Part shown: positions 1 to 9,459 of the stretch, in pieces
Layout: every line of letters begins with the position of its first letter
How positions within the stretch are numbered: the stretch's first letter is position 1
Source of the DNA: Methanobrevibacter sp.
GTDB lineage: Archaea > Methanobacteriota > Methanobacteria > Methanobacteriales > Methanobacteriaceae
Length of the DNA stretch: 64,000 nt
Direction of reading: 5' to 3'
Assembly: GCF_030539665.1 (NCBI RefSeq)
Contig: NZ_JAUNXR010000001.1
Location: forward strand, 164,767-228,766
Made by a program: the position numbers and the translations under genes
Notes under the pieces: generated by a model
Database searches by the model: none
Seen by the model: the letters and a program-made list of their open reading frames with translations, nothing else
What the model was told of the DNA's origin: nothing

Positions 1-331
1 ATACTAAGGTGACTGATGGTAATGGTGTTGCTAGTTTGCCTATTGGTTTGGCTGTCGGTACCTACACTTTAAGTGCGACTTACAATGGAGTTTCTGTTTC
101 AAACACTGTCACTGTTCAAAAAGAGGGAGCTTCCATTAGTTCCAAGCCAGTTTTAACTGGAAATAATGTGGTGATGACTTATAAGGATGGTTCTTCTTAT
201 TCTGTTAGGGTGACTGATGGTAGTGGTAAGGCTTTGTCTGGTGTTTCTGTTGTGTTTAAGGTTAAGTCTGCGTCTTATACTAAGGTGACTGATGGTAATG
301 GTGTTGCTAGTTTGCCTATTGGTTTGGCTGT
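1..331 (+). repeat. 276-bp tandem repeat encoding Ig-like domains
   Basis: Bases 1-55 and 277-331 are identical, which gives a period of 276 bp (92 codons). Divergence resumes directly after the shared block (gtcggtacc versus gtaggcacc). More copies are likely upstream of the window. Confidence 0.85.
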
Positions 332-401
332 AGGCACCTACACTTTATCTGCAACATACAGTGGAGTAACAGTTTCAAACACAGTTACAGTTAAAAAATA
401 A
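1..401 (+). CDS. Adhesin-like protein, C-terminal Ig-like repeats (5' end outside window)
   Basis: The reading frame is open from base 3 and continues upstream of the window, so only the C-terminus of a larger surface protein is seen. It consists of Ig-like (bacterial Ig/invasin type) repeats of about 92 residues; each carries the signature VTDGNGVASLPIGL followed by a YTLSATY strand. Bases 1-55 recur exactly at 277-331, a repeat period of 276 bp, showing a recent duplication or gene conversion. The protein ends shortly after the last repeat with VTVKK; no membrane anchor is visible. The same repeat family closes the adhesins at 554-4561 and 44585-49060. The function is inferred as cell-surface adhesion or stalk; the ligand is unknown. 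A GTG at position 9 is not the real start, because the repeat runs through it. Confidence 0.85.
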   Translation, partial: TKVTDGNGVASLPIGLAVGTYTLSATYNGVSVSNTVTVQKEGASISSKPVLTGNNVVMTYKDGSSYSVRVTDGSGKALSGVSVVFKVKSASYTKVTDGNGVASLPIGLAVGTYTLSATYSGVTVSNTVTVKK

Positions 402-553
402 TTTGGGAATTTCAAATTCTCATTTCTTCTTTTTTTTAAAGTTTATTTTAGAATTAATAAAATTTATATCATATTAATTAATAATATATTAATAGTCAAG
501 TTTAAATTATTTTTATTTAATAAATATTGACTATTTAGTATGGGGGAGTAACT
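402..553 (+). promoter_or_regulatory. AT-rich gap and promoter/leader of second adhesin
   Basis: This 152-bp gap between two adhesin genes is almost pure A/T, with TATA-like stretches such as aatatattaatag around 481-496. A Shine-Dalgarno-like run GGGGGAG lies at 542-548, five bases before the proposed ATT start at 554. No gene is visible. Confidence 0.45.
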
Positions 554-3500
554 ATTAAAAAATATAGTTTTTTTATTTTCTTTGCTATATTTTGCTTATT
601 TTTAGTTTCCATAAGTACAATATCAGCAACAGATGATATTAATCAAAATTTAACTCTTTCTAGTGAAGATTTATCAGTAGGATCTGTCTCCATTGTGGAA
701 GGTACATCTGGAAATACTCTAGTAAAGAGTGGTGTAGAAACAAATGTAACTGTAACAAATTCAACTTTCAATGATTATTTTGAAACTGACGGTACATTGA
801 AATCTGAGGTAACTGCAGATAAGATAATTTTTGAGGGTGAATTTTCAAACATTTCAAGTAATGTCATTAAAATTGATCGTCCTGTTCAATTAGTTTCCAA
901 TAAAGCAACATTGAATAATATTTCTATTAATGTTGCTGAAGGTGCTATTATAGATGGTTTTATTTTTAATACATCTCTTGAAAATGCCATAGAAATTTAT
1001 GCAAGCAATGTAACCATTGTAAACAATGTTTTCACCTCTTCTTTATCTCAGGGTAAAAATAATATAGTAATTAAAGCTAGTGAAGTTTCCAACTTAACAA
1101 TTAAAAATAATGAAATTAATATGAAAGGAACCAATACTGCTAGTACAATTAATGGTGTTATTGACTTAGAGGATGTAACTGCTGCGCAAATTGTAGGTAA
1201 TAAAATCAACGCAGAAATACCTTCTTCTGCAACTGTATATGGTCCAGCACCGGATTATAAAGCAACTTATGCTGCTTATGTTATTCAAGTAACTGGTGAT
1301 AACAATATTATTTCTGATAATGAAATTACTGCAAAATACAGTTGTGTTTTAGGTTCATACGATAGCTTATATTCAATTCTCATAAATGGGGACAAGAATG
1401 TCGTTTCCAAAAATTCAATAAAACTAAATGGAAACACTTATGTTTACGGTATTTCCGCTAATGGGGATGATGTAAACTTGACTGAAAATAACATAACTAT
1501 TTTAAGCAGCAATTACTGTGGAAACGGTATTTCCATAAATGATCCATTCAAAGGTGTTATTTCTAAAAACATTGTAAATGTTACCACAAAAAATGTCGCA
1601 TATGGAGTTAACGAATATTTTGAAGGGGATATTACTTCAGTATATGATGGCAATAAATTTATTTTAAACTCAAATTCCGTTTATGGAATGGAAATAATGG
1701 GTTATGATGCAACTATTATCAATAATGAGATAAATGCAACAGGTAATTATACATTAGGAATAGCTGTCTTTTTATATGAAGGCGAAGTTAAGATCTTAAA
1801 CAACAACATTTTCATCAACGGTACTGGATTGGGAAATGCAACTAAAGGGGATATGATTCCTTCAATGAATGTGGGCATGTATATTGCAGGTTCAATTGAC
1901 GAAACAACAGTTTCCGGAAATAATATAACTGCAATTATTCCATCTTGCGCATGGGGAACCGAATCCGAAGCGATTTATGTAACTGCTGATGATTGTTTGT
2001 TTAGTAACAATAAAATTAATGTATCTGTATCTAATCGTAAAGGCAATTGGGATTCTGTATTTGGTGTAAAAATCAAGGCTGATGGAGTAACATTTGAAAA
2101 TAATGATCTTGCTGTAAATGGTGTCTACTATGCATACGGACTTCAGGTTGATGGTGATGACATAACCGTAGACGGCAACAATATTACTGTAAACAATCCG
2201 AATTATTATTCCAACGGTATTGATGTCTCCACTATGGGTTCAGGTTCATTCAGTGGCGTAATCTCAAATAACAACATTACTTCAACTGCTAAGGATGTTG
2301 CATATGGTATTACAAGCTGGGGTGATGTGGAAGCTAATTATGATAATAATAAGATTGTCTCTAAAGCAAACTCAGTTTATGCATTAGAGGCAATGGGTAA
2401 AGAGGAAACTATTGCTAACAATGAAATCGATGCAAAAGGTAACTATACCATGGGTATTGTGGTTGGTGGAAGTGAAGCAACTCCTATTGTTAAGGATAAT
2501 AAGATCAATTTGGAAGGAAAAGGATTGGGAACTCCAACTGTTGGAGATACCATAGCTTCATGCAATGCCGGTATTTTCATAACTAAGGATATTGATTCAG
2601 CTCAAATAATTGGAAATGAGATCAATGCATCTATTCCTTCCTGTGATTGGACTTCCAATTCTGCAGGAATAATCTCTGATGCTAATGATGTTCTATTTGA
2701 CGGTAACAAACTTAACATATCAGTATCTAATGCTGTAGGAGCATATGATTCAATTTATGGACTTAAAGTTGCTGGTGATGATGTAACAATTCAAAACAAC
2801 GAAATCTTTGTTAATGGAACAAACTATGCTTATGGTTTAAAAGCATCTGCTGGTGAAAACTTTAAAATATGTTCTAACAATTTAACTGTAGTCAATAACA
2901 ATAACTATGCATCAGGTATTACTGTTGAAAATCCATTTAAAGGTATTGTAAATGATAACATCGTTGATGTAACTGCCAAAGAATGTGCATATGGTATCTA
3001 TTCCTCTTCATGGGGAAGTGATTTGGAATCAGAGTACAAAAATAACAATATCTCTGTTGACGGTAAAACATCATATGGTTTTGAGTTAATTGGTACCAAA
3101 GAAACAGTTTCAAACAATAATGTTGTTGCAAACGGTGAATATACCATGGGTATTGCAACTTCCACTCCGGAAATTTCAATTGTTGACAACTCAATAATCT
3201 CAAACGGTACTGGAAAAACTAATGCTACAACTATGGACATGTTTGGAGCTACCAACCAAGGAATATTGTTGATGGATAACTCCGTAAATGCGGAAATTTT
3301 GAGAAACAATATCTCAACAACTGGTGATTATACTGTAAACGTTTTAAAATCTGATGATAATCCTTCAACTGTTAAAGACAATTATTTGTTGGCTAATGAA
3401 TTATTTGGTGATGATTCCGTAAATAACATTACAGGAGTTGTTGTAAACAATACACCAGCATTTAATGATATTTTATCTGCAGAAAATGTAGTGAAATACT

Positions 3501-4561
3501 ATAAAAACGCAACACAATACTCTGTTGAGGTAGTTGATGTACGTGGCAATCCAATTTCTAACAAGAAGGTAACTATTGTTATTAACGGTCCTACATTTAA
3601 AGATCTTAAATATGATAGGCTAACTGATGAAAAGGGTGTTGCTACTTTACCAATTAATTTGGCGCCAGGAGAATATTCTATTGAAGCATTTACTAACGAT
3701 TCTGAAGTTATTGGAAACAATGTAACTGTTTTACCTATGACCTACTCATTAGAAGCAGAAGATATAGTAATGTTTGTCAAAAACGGAACAAGCTATGAGG
3801 TTTCCTTAACTGATGCTAATGGCAATCCTGTTGCTGGTGAAAAAGTAACCTTGACTCTTAATTGTAAAGCTTTCAAAGACCTTAAATATGACAGAGTCAC
3901 TGATCAAAATGGTATAGCAAGCTTACCAATCAATTTGGCTGTAGGTCAGTACACTGTTACTGCTAAATATGGTTCTGAAGCAATTACAACAACTGTAAAT
4001 GTTTTAGCAAAACAATACAATTTGGTTGCAGAAAATGTAGTGAAATACTATAAAAACGGAACACAATACTCTGTTAAACTTTTAGATGAGGATGGAAATG
4101 CTGCATCAGGAAAAACAGTGACTGTAATCTTAAATGGTGCTTCTTTCAACAATCTTAAGTATAATATTGTAACTGATGCTAATGGTATTGCTACATTGCC
4201 TATTAATTTGGCTGCTGGATCTTACACTATTGCTGCAAATTATGGTGAAGTGTCAACTACTAATACAGTTGATGTATTGCCTACTTTGACTGCAGAAGAC
4301 TTAACCAAGGCGGTTAACAAACCTGCTAGTTTCACAGCTAAACTTGTGGATGGCCAAGGTAATCCATTGTCCGGAGCAAAGGTGAGCTTTACAATAACTG
4401 GAAAAACCATAAAAACAGTAACTTATACCAAAGTAACTGATGCTAATGGTATTGCTAGTTTGCCTATCAACTTAGCTCAAGGAGACTATAAAATCACTGT
4501 AAGTGTTGATGGCGGAGCTAAAGCAACTGGAAATGTGAAAGTTACAAAAGCAACCGCTTAA
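554..4561 (+). CDS. Large secreted adhesin-like protein (beta-helix plus Ig-like repeats), apparent ATT start
   Basis: The product is about 1335 aa. An ATG/GTG-only search begins this ORF at GTG 695, but the frame is open back to a TAG at 536-538, and codons 554-631 encode a typical signal peptide: two lysines, a long F/I/L run, then SISTISA before TDD. No ATG, GTG or TTG lies before the signal peptide; an ATT at 554 sits five bases after GGGGGAG, so I place the start there. Residues from about 50 to 960 form a parallel beta-helix rich in N-N-x-I turns, built of at least three superrepeats of roughly 260-290 aa. Four Ig-like repeats of about 90 aa follow, ending in VKVTKATA. No transmembrane anchor is seen. 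It is probably a surface adhesin. Its C-terminus is nearly the same as that of the minus-strand gene ending at 44585. Confidence 0.82.
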   Translation: MKKYSFFIFFAIFCLFLVSISTISATDDINQNLTLSSEDLSVGSVSIVEGTSGNTLVKSGVETNVTVTNSTFNDYFETDGTLKSEVTADKIIFEGEFSNISSNVIKIDRPVQLVSNKATLNNISINVAEGAIIDGFIFNTSLENAIEIYASNVTIVNNVFTSSLSQGKNNIVIKASEVSNLTIKNNEINMKGTNTASTINGVIDLEDVTAAQIVGNKINAEIPSSATVYGPAPDYKATYAAYVIQVTGDNNIISDNEITAKYSCVLGSYDSLYSILINGDKNVVSKNSIKLNGNTYVYGISANGDDVNLTENNITILSSNYCGNGISINDPFKGVISKNIVNVTTKNVAYGVNEYFEGDITSVYDGNKFILNSNSVYGMEIMGYDATIINNEINATGNYTLGIAVFLYEGEVKILNNNIFINGTGLGNATKGDMIPSMNVGMYIAGSIDETTVSGNNITAIIPSCAWGTESEAIYVTADDCLFSNNKINVSVSNRKGNWDSVFGVKIKADGVTFENNDLAVNGVYYAYGLQVDGDDITVDGNNITVNNPNYYSNGIDVSTMGSGSFSGVISNNNITSTAKDVAYGITSWGDVEANYDNNKIVSKANSVYALEAMGKEETIANNEIDAKGNYTMGIVVGGSEATPIVKDNKINLEGKGLGTPTVGDTIASCNAGIFITKDIDSAQIIGNEINASIPSCDWTSNSAGIISDANDVLFDGNKLNISVSNAVGAYDSIYGLKVAGDDVTIQNNEIFVNGTNYAYGLKASAGENFKICSNNLTVVNNNNYASGITVENPFKGIVNDNIVDVTAKECAYGIYSSSWGSDLESEYKNNNISVDGKTSYGFELIGTKETVSNNNVVANGEYTMGIATSTPEISIVDNSIISNGTGKTNATTMDMFGATNQGILLMDNSVNAEILRNNISTTGDYTVNVLKSDDNPSTVKDNYLLANELFGDDSVNNITGVVVNNTPAFNDILSAENVVKYYKNATQYSVEVVDVRGNPISNKKVTIVINGPTFKDLKYDRLTDEKGVATLPINLAPGEYSIEAFTNDSEVIGNNVTVLPMTYSLEAEDIVMFVKNGTSYEVSLTDANGNPVAGEKVTLTLNCKAFKDLKYDRVTDQNGIASLPINLAVGQYTVTAKYGSEAITTTVNVLAKQYNLVAENVVKYYKNGTQYSVKLLDEDGNAASGKTVTVILNGASFNNLKYNIVTDANGIATLPINLAAGSYTIAANYGEVSTTNTVDVLPTLTAEDLTKAVNKPASFTAKLVDGQGNPLSGAKVSFTITGKTIKTVTYTKVTDANGIASLPINLAQGDYKITVSVDGGAKATGNVKVTKATA

Positions 4562-4577
4562 AAATAAAATTTTTAAA

Positions 4578-4610
4578 ATAGAGATTCATTTCTCTATCAT
4601 TTCTTTTTTT
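4578..4610 (+). terminator. Hairpin plus T-run after adhesin gene
   Basis: ATAGAGA (4578-4584) pairs with TCTCTAT (4591-4597) across a six-base loop, and a T-rich tract ending about 4610 follows, 17 bp after the stop codon. The rest of the gap up to 4828, between convergent adhesin and dnaJ genes, is AT-rich with no gene seen. Confidence 0.6.
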
Positions 4611-4828
4611 AAAATAATCCTAAAATTCACATTGGTTTCCATCTATTTTTCTTTAAAAAACAGTCAATTAAATTAAATGTTTTCTTGTTAAATACTTAAA
4701 TTTTAATCATATCTGTTAATATATTTGACATATGGGGAAGTTTATAAAAAAAGTTTGATAATATCTATATCAAATATTTATAAAATTAGAAAATAAAGAG
4801 GATATTTATCCCCTGTTTAAAAATAGCT

Positions 4829-5992
4829 TTAGTTTTCAATGGCATCCTTCACTTTATCGAAGAATCCCTTTTTAGGTTTTTTGATTTCATCGCCACTTAC
4901 TTCGGCGAATTCTTCGAGAAGCTTTCTCTGTTTGCTATTTATTTTGCTAGGAATTACAACAACAACCTTGACATATAGATTTCCACGGTTTCCTCCTCTT
5001 AAAGCAGGCATACCTTGGCCTCTAAGTTTAAATACGGTTTCACTTTGTGTTCCTGCTGGAATTTCAAATTCCAATTCCTTGCCTTCGATTGTTGGTATTG
5101 TTATGTCGTCACCAAGAGTTGCTTGTGGAAAACTGATGTGTTTAGTGTAATGCAGGTCTTTGCCATCTCTAGTAAAGTTTTTATCCTGTTTTATATGGAT
5201 GCTAACAATCAAATCTCCGCTTAATCCAGGAGCATCTCCACAGTTACCTTCTCCACCTACTCTCAGGCGATCTCCTTCGCTTACACCTGCAGGAATATCA
5301 ATGGTTATTGTTTTTGTTTCACGAGTTTTTCCTTTTCCTCTACAATCAGGACATGGGTCTGTAATTATTTTTCCAGTTCCTCCACACTCTCTACATGGTC
5401 TGAAGTTAATCATCTGTCCTAAAATAGAGTTTCTAACTTCTTTAACCTGTCCTGTACCATCACATGCCTTACAAACTTCAGGTTCTACTCCAGGTCTTGA
5501 TCTAGAACCGTTACATGTAGGACAGAGTTGTTCCTGTCTGATTTTGATTTCCTTTTCACAGCCTTCAAAAGCTTCCTTAAGGGTTATCTGTGTTTCGGTA
5601 TATATGTCTGAACCTTTTTCAGGACCTGCTGGCTGGCGTGAAAATCCACCGCGACGTCCTCCGCCTCCAAAACCAAACATTTCAAATATATTTCCTATAT
5701 CAAAACCCATTCCTTGGAATAGGTCATCAAAGTTTACGTTTTGATAGAAATCTTCAACATTGAATCCATCCATGCCTGCGTGACCAAATTGATCATATCT
5801 TTGACGTTTGTCTGAATCTGATAAGACAGCATAAGCTTCACTTATTTCTTTGAATTTTTCAGATGCATCTTCTTCTTCACTAACATCAGGATGGTATTTC
5901 ATAGCTAGTTTACGATATGCTTTCTTAATTTCTTTTTCATCTGCCCCTTTGTCAACTCCAAGGACATCATAATAATCTCGCTTTTCTGCCAT
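4829..5992 (-). CDS. dnaJ: Chaperone DnaJ (Hsp40)
   Basis: This 387-aa protein has the complete type I DnaJ layout. The J domain carries HPD at residues 34-36. A Gly/Phe-rich linker follows ([13 protein letters not shown]), then four zinc-binding CxxCxGxG units ([32 protein letters not shown]) and the C-terminal substrate-binding domain. It stimulates the ATPase of DnaK and delivers unfolded substrates in the cytoplasm. It is the third gene of a grpE-dnaK-dnaJ cluster. A strong stem with a T-tract separates it from dnaK, so it may be partly uncoupled. The start is supported by AAGGTGGC just upstream. In archaea this system is found mainly in mesophiles and is thought to have been acquired from bacteria. 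Confidence 0.97.
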   Translation of the reverse strand: MAEKRDYYDVLGVDKGADEKEIKKAYRKLAMKYHPDVSEEEDASEKFKEISEAYAVLSDSDKRQRYDQFGHAGMDGFNVEDFYQNVNFDDLFQGMGFDIGNIFEMFGFGGGGRRGGFSRQPAGPEKGSDIYTETQITLKEAFEGCEKEIKIRQEQLCPTCNGSRSRPGVEPEVCKACDGTGQVKEVRNSILGQMINFRPCRECGGTGKIITDPCPDCRGKGKTRETKTITIDIPAGVSEGDRLRVGGEGNCGDAPGLSGDLIVSIHIKQDKNFTRDGKDLHYTKHISFPQATLGDDITIPTIEGKELEFEIPAGTQSETVFKLRGQGMPALRGGNRGNLYVKVVVVIPSKINSKQRKLLEEFAEVSGDEIKKPKKGFFDKVKDAIEN

Positions 5993-6032
5993 TTAGCCAC
6001 CTTATAAAAATAGTATTAAAATAAAAAAATAA

Positions 6033-6122
6033 AAAATTGTTTTAAACATTTTATTCCTGTTAGTTGTTTTTGTTGATTCTGATTATTTAACCTATGGGAA
6101 TAAAACGTTTCTTAAACAATTT
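6033..6122 (-). terminator. Long stem-loop between dnaK and dnaJ
   Basis: Bases 6033-6057 and 6097-6122 are near-perfect inverted repeats of about 25 bp with one mismatch and a small insertion, around a loop of about 39 bases. On the minus strand the stem starts four bases after the dnaK stop and is followed by a T-rich run (complement of 6010-6032). It looks like a terminator or RNA-stabilising hairpin that sets the dnaK/dnaJ ratio. Confidence 0.65.
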
Positions 6123-6126
6123 TCAC

Positions 6127-8007
6127 TTATTCGTCTTTTACTTTGTAGTCTGCATCGATTGTATCGTCATCGTTGTCATTTGGTGCTTGTTCAGCTCCAG
6201 CATTAGGGTCTTGACCTGCTGCTTGTTGTTGAGCTGCTTCTGCTTGTTGGTAGATTTTTGCACCAATTTCTTGTACAGCTTTAGTTAAAGCTTCTGTTTT
6301 TTCTTTGATTTGAGCAATGTCATCTCCAGCTACAACTTCTCTTAAATCTTTTACAAGACCTTCAATGTTAGTTCTGTCATCATCACTAACTTGGTCTTTC
6401 AATTCGTCTAATGTTTTTTCAGCAGTATAGATCATTGAATCTGCATCGTTTCTAACTTGAATTTCTTCTTGTTTAGCTTTGTCAGCTTCAGCGTTCATTT
6501 CTGCTTCTTTTACTTTTTGTTCAATTTCTTCATCGGATAATTTGGTTGAAGAAGTGATTGTGATTGCTTGTTCTTTTCCAGTTCCTTTATCTTTAGCAGA
6601 TACATTAATAATACCGTTTGCATCAATATCGAAGGTTACTTCAATTTGAGGAACTCCTCTTGGTGCTGGTGGGATACCTACTAATTGGAATCTTCCAAGA
6701 CTAGTGTTGTCTGCAGCCATTGGCCTTTCACCTTGTAACACATTGATGTCTACGGAAGGTTGGTTGTCTGCTGCAGTTGAGAAGATTTGACTTTTCTTAG
6801 TTGGAATTGTGGTGTTTCTTTCAATTAATGTGGTTGATACTCCACCAAGGGTTTCAATACCTAAGGATAATGGAGTTACATCTAAAAGAACTAAGTCTTT
6901 GATTTCTCCTGCTAATACTCCTCCTTGGATGGATGCACCCATAGATACACATTCCATTGGGTCAATTCCTCTTTCGATTGGTTTTCCTATGAAGTTTTCA
7001 ACGTATTTTTGTACGATTGGCATTCTTGTAGGTCCACCAACGAGAATGATTTTGTCAATGTCATTTTTGCTCATTTTAGCATCATCTAATGCTTGTTGCA
7101 TTGGACTTCCGGATTTTTTAACGATGTCATCTACTAATTCTTCTAATTTAGCTCTGGTAAGTGTGATGATTAAGTTTTTAGGGGATCCGTCAGTTCCCAT
7201 TGCGATAAATGGTAAGTTTACTTCAGTGGTTAGCACTGTGGACAATTCGATTTTTGCTTTTTCTGCTGCTTCTCTTAATCTTTGTACAGCTTGATCGTTA
7301 TCCATAAGGTTAATGCCATTTTCTTTTTCAAATTCGGAAGCTAAATAGTTGAGAATTGCATTATCCATATCGGTTCCACCAAGTTGGGTATCTCCGCTGG
7401 TAGCTTTTACTTCAAATACTCCTCCACCGAATTCCATAATGGTTACGTCTAATGTTCCTCCACCTAAATCGTATACCATGATGTTTAGGTCATCGTCATC
7501 TTGTTTGTCAATACCATATGCAAGACTTGCTGCTGTTGGTTCGTTTACGAGTCTTACTACATCTAATCCTGCAATGGTTCCTGCATCTTTGGTTGCAGTT
7601 CTTTGGTTATCGTCAAAGTATGCTGGTACGGTAATAACAGCCTTTTCAATTGGTTCTCCTAAAAATGCTTCTGCATCTTTTTTAATTTTTTGTAAGATGA
7701 ATGCGGAAATTTCTTGTGGGGAATATTCTTTTCCATTTGCTTTTACTTTTTGGTTTGTTCCCATTAATCTTTTGATTGCACTAATTGTGTTTTCAGGGTT
7801 GGTAACTGCTTGTCTTCTTGCAGGTTCTCCTACGAGCATTTGTCCGTCGTCAGTAAATGCCACATAACTTGGGAATGCTTTACCATATTGGCTTGCTCCT
7901 TCTGCTGATGGGATTACGGTAGGTTTTCCTCCTACGAGTACGGATGCTGCTGAGTTACTTGTTCCTAAATCAATACCTATAATTTTTTCTTTTTTTGAAT
8001 CTGCCAT
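6127..8007 (-). CDS. dnaK: Chaperone DnaK (Hsp70)
   Basis: This 626-aa protein has the full Hsp70 arrangement: an N-terminal ATPase domain with [14 protein letters not shown] at the phosphate loop and [13 protein letters not shown] near residue 180, a beta-sandwich peptide-binding domain, and an alpha-helical lid with a Gln/Ala-rich tail ending in acidic residues. It binds exposed hydrophobic segments of unfolded proteins in an ATP-driven cycle with DnaJ and GrpE. It lies 12 bp after grpE, in the same operon. The length fits the family. Expression is probably controlled by the divergent HSR1-like regulator through the palindromes at 8673-8826. Confidence 0.98.
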   Translation of the reverse strand: MADSKKEKIIGIDLGTSNSAASVLVGGKPTVIPSAEGASQYGKAFPSYVAFTDDGQMLVGEPARRQAVTNPENTISAIKRLMGTNQKVKANGKEYSPQEISAFILQKIKKDAEAFLGEPIEKAVITVPAYFDDNQRTATKDAGTIAGLDVVRLVNEPTAASLAYGIDKQDDDDLNIMVYDLGGGTLDVTIMEFGGGVFEVKATSGDTQLGGTDMDNAILNYLASEFEKENGINLMDNDQAVQRLREAAEKAKIELSTVLTTEVNLPFIAMGTDGSPKNLIITLTRAKLEELVDDIVKKSGSPMQQALDDAKMSKNDIDKIILVGGPTRMPIVQKYVENFIGKPIERGIDPMECVSMGASIQGGVLAGEIKDLVLLDVTPLSLGIETLGGVSTTLIERNTTIPTKKSQIFSTAADNQPSVDINVLQGERPMAADNTSLGRFQLVGIPPAPRGVPQIEVTFDIDANGIINVSAKDKGTGKEQAITITSSTKLSDEEIEQKVKEAEMNAEADKAKQEEIQVRNDADSMIYTAEKTLDELKDQVSDDDRTNIEGLVKDLREVVAGDDIAQIKEKTEALTKAVQEIGAKIYQQAEAAQQQAAGQDPNAGAEQAPNDNDDDTIDADYKVKDE

Positions 8008-8019
8008 TCTATCACCTAT

Positions 8020-8589
8020 TTATTTTTTACAAACTTTCACTTTTGAATATTTAATAACTTTATCTTTAAGAGTATAACCTTTCATTAGCTCTTCAATGAT
8101 GTATCCGTTTTCAACGTCATCATTTGCTTCAGCCATAAGAGCTTCATGCTTAAACGGATCGAATTTTTCTCCTTTTGTAGGAATTTCTTCGAGGCCCTCT
8201 TTTTTAAGAGCGTCATGTAGCTTGTTATTTATTAATTCGATTCCTTCTTTTAACTCATCATAATTTGATGAATTTTCCAAAGCTCTTCCTAAGTCTTCAT
8301 AGCTATCTAATATATTTTTAATTAGATTTTCATTGGCATACTTGATAACTTCCTGCTTTTGCTTTTCATTTATTTTTTTGAAGTTTTCAAAGTCTGCCTG
8401 AAGTCTTTGGCTGTATGATATGTATTCGTTAGTCTTTTCTTCTTGGGATGCGAGTTCTTCCTTGAGAGTTTCTATTTCTTCTTTTAGTTTAGTCACTTCA
8501 TCATTTTCAGAACTTTCTTCTTTTGTTGTGTCGTCATCCTGAAGATCTTTTTCTTCTTCTTCAATTTTTTCTTCTTTATCACTAGCCAT
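8020..8589 (-). CDS. grpE: Nucleotide exchange factor GrpE
   Basis: This 189-aa protein begins with a very acidic, low-complexity stretch (residues 1-30), then a long coiled coil, then the compact beta-domain ending in [17 protein letters not shown]. The closing motif corresponds to the conserved GrpE signature in which the beta-domain contacts the DnaK ATPase. It releases ADP from DnaK. It is the first gene of the minus-strand chaperone operon. The start ATG is preceded by TAGGTGACC, the usual ribosome-binding pattern here. The promoter lies in the 258-bp divergent region shared with the regulator at 8848. Confidence 0.95.
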   Translation of the reverse strand: MASDKEEKIEEEEKDLQDDDTTKEESSENDEVTKLKEEIETLKEELASQEEKTNEYISYSQRLQADFENFKKINEKQKQEVIKYANENLIKNILDSYEDLGRALENSSNYDELKEGIELINNKLHDALKKEGLEEIPTKGEKFDPFKHEALMAEANDDVENGYIIEELMKGYTLKDKVIKYSKVKVCKK

Positions 8590-8635
8590 TTGGTCACCTA
8601 CAAAAGTTTTTTATTATTCGATAAATATTATTTTT

Positions 8636-8755
8636 AAATCATCTAATAATCGTTGTAATTGAGAATGTATTGTTGGTTACTTTAATTTTTTGGATTTGGG
8701 GAATTTATGGACATATAGGAAAATGGTTCGAACAACGACTATTTTTAGATGATTT
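8636..8755. repeat. Inverted repeat in the grpE/regulator intergenic region
   Basis: Bases 8636-8656 are an imperfect inverted copy of 8732-8755: the shared core is ACAACG, a T/A-rich stretch, then TTAGATGATTT. It is interleaved with, not nested inside, the 13-bp operator pair 8673-8685 and 8771-8783. It could be a second protein-binding element or the remnant of a duplicated control region. Confidence 0.55.
8673..8685 (-). promoter_or_regulatory. Operator-like site A upstream of grpE
   Basis: TTGGTTACTTTAA at 8673-8685 is the exact reverse complement of TTAAAGTAACCAA at 8771-8783. It lies about 85 bp upstream of the grpE start codon. It is an inferred binding site for the divergent HSR1-like regulator. 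Confidence 0.55.
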
Positions 8756-8770
8756 TGTTTCAACCAAATA

Positions 8771-8789
8771 TTAAAGTAACCAAAGGTTA
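8771..8789 (+). promoter_or_regulatory. HSR1-type operator B
   Basis: The palindrome TAACCAAAGGTTA is centred near 8783. It shares 15 identical bases, AGTAACCAAAGGTTA, with site C at 8812-8826. The TAAC-N5-GTTA layout matches the CTAAC-N5-GTTAG element I recall for the HSR1 heat-shock regulator of Archaeoglobus fulgidus. Confidence 0.65.
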
Positions 8790-8811
8790 GGTTTCTCGTA
8801 TATTATATTAT

Positions 8812-8831
8812 AGTAACCAAAGGTTATATAA
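8812..8831 (+). promoter_or_regulatory. HSR1-type operator C overlapping TATA box
   Basis: AGTAACCAAAGGTTA at 8812-8826 runs into a TATA box, TTATATAA, at 8824-8831. The start codon of the regulator follows at 8848, about one archaeal promoter distance downstream, so the transcript is probably leaderless. Overlap of operator and TATA predicts self-repression. Confidence 0.65.
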
Positions 8832-8847
8832 ACCTTTCGATATAATA

Positions 8848-9435
8848 ATGTATATTATGAAAGATATTAGCAAAAATAAAAAATCTTCTGATAAATCTGT
8901 TAATACTATTTCACATTCAAAAGGCGGTATTGAAGTTAATAGAAACATCAATCCAGATATAGAAGATATTGATATTGAAGATATCTTTGATGTAATGGGG
9001 TGCAAAACACGTAGGGATATAATTAATCTTTTAAAGGATGAACCGATGTTCGTAAGTGAAATATCCAGCGAATTAAACATTGGTCAAAAAGCAATTATTG
9101 CACACCTAAGGGCAATGGAGGAAATGGGAATCTTAAATTCCTCTTACAAAAAAATCATGAGGGGAAGGCCAAGGAAATATTATGACTTGGAACATGATGT
9201 AACAATTAATGTAACAATCAACAAAATAGGTTTTGAAGCCAATATTCCTGAAGATCTTCTGTTAACTCCACAATTACCATCTGGAGATGAATGGTCAAAA
9301 CTGCTCGAGATTGAGAAAAAGATAGATAATGGACAATTAGAAGCTATAGAAGAACTTAAAAATCAGATAAGATTATATTCAAATCTTAAAGAAAGAGCTG
9401 AATATATTCTTGAAAGAACCTTGAAAAATAGATAA
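8848..9435 (+). CDS. HSR1-like winged-helix heat-shock regulator
   Basis: This 195-aa ArsR-like DNA-binding protein has a charged N-terminal tail (about 40 aa), then a winged helix-turn-helix: VMGCKTRRDIINLLKDEPMF, a recognition helix near LNIGQKAIIAHLRAMEEMGI and a basic wing RGRPRKYY. The rest is a C-terminal helical region that is probably for dimerisation. It lies divergently from grpE-dnaK-dnaJ, the arrangement known for HSR1-type regulators in Methanobacteriales, and palindromes of the expected type fill the gap. It probably represses the chaperone operon and itself at normal temperature. ATG 8848 and ATG 8857 are both possible starts; neither has a Shine-Dalgarno sequence, which fits a leaderless mRNA. 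Confidence 0.85.
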   Translation: MYIMKDISKNKKSSDKSVNTISHSKGGIEVNRNINPDIEDIDIEDIFDVMGCKTRRDIINLLKDEPMFVSEISSELNIGQKAIIAHLRAMEEMGILNSSYKKIMRGRPRKYYDLEHDVTINVTINKIGFEANIPEDLLLTPQLPSGDEWSKLLEIEKKIDNGQLEAIEELKNQIRLYSNLKERAEYILERTLKNR

Positions 9436-9459
9436 AATTCTATTTTTCATTATTTTTTA

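Noticed and set aside
695-697. GTG 695 as the adhesin start
   Set aside because: This would remove the signal peptide, which is well formed in the same frame directly upstream.
2937-3720. Minus-strand frames inside the adhesin
   Set aside because: Repetitive adhesin codons give open antisense frames; no start signals and odd amino-acid composition.
5160-5744. 194-codon open frame on the plus strand
   Set aside because: It lies wholly antisense to dnaJ; its composition mirrors the Gly-rich and zinc-finger codons and there is no ribosome-binding site.
6809-7867. Two long plus-strand frames over dnaK
   Set aside because: They are antisense shadows of a highly expressed gene with biased codons; no homology or start signal.
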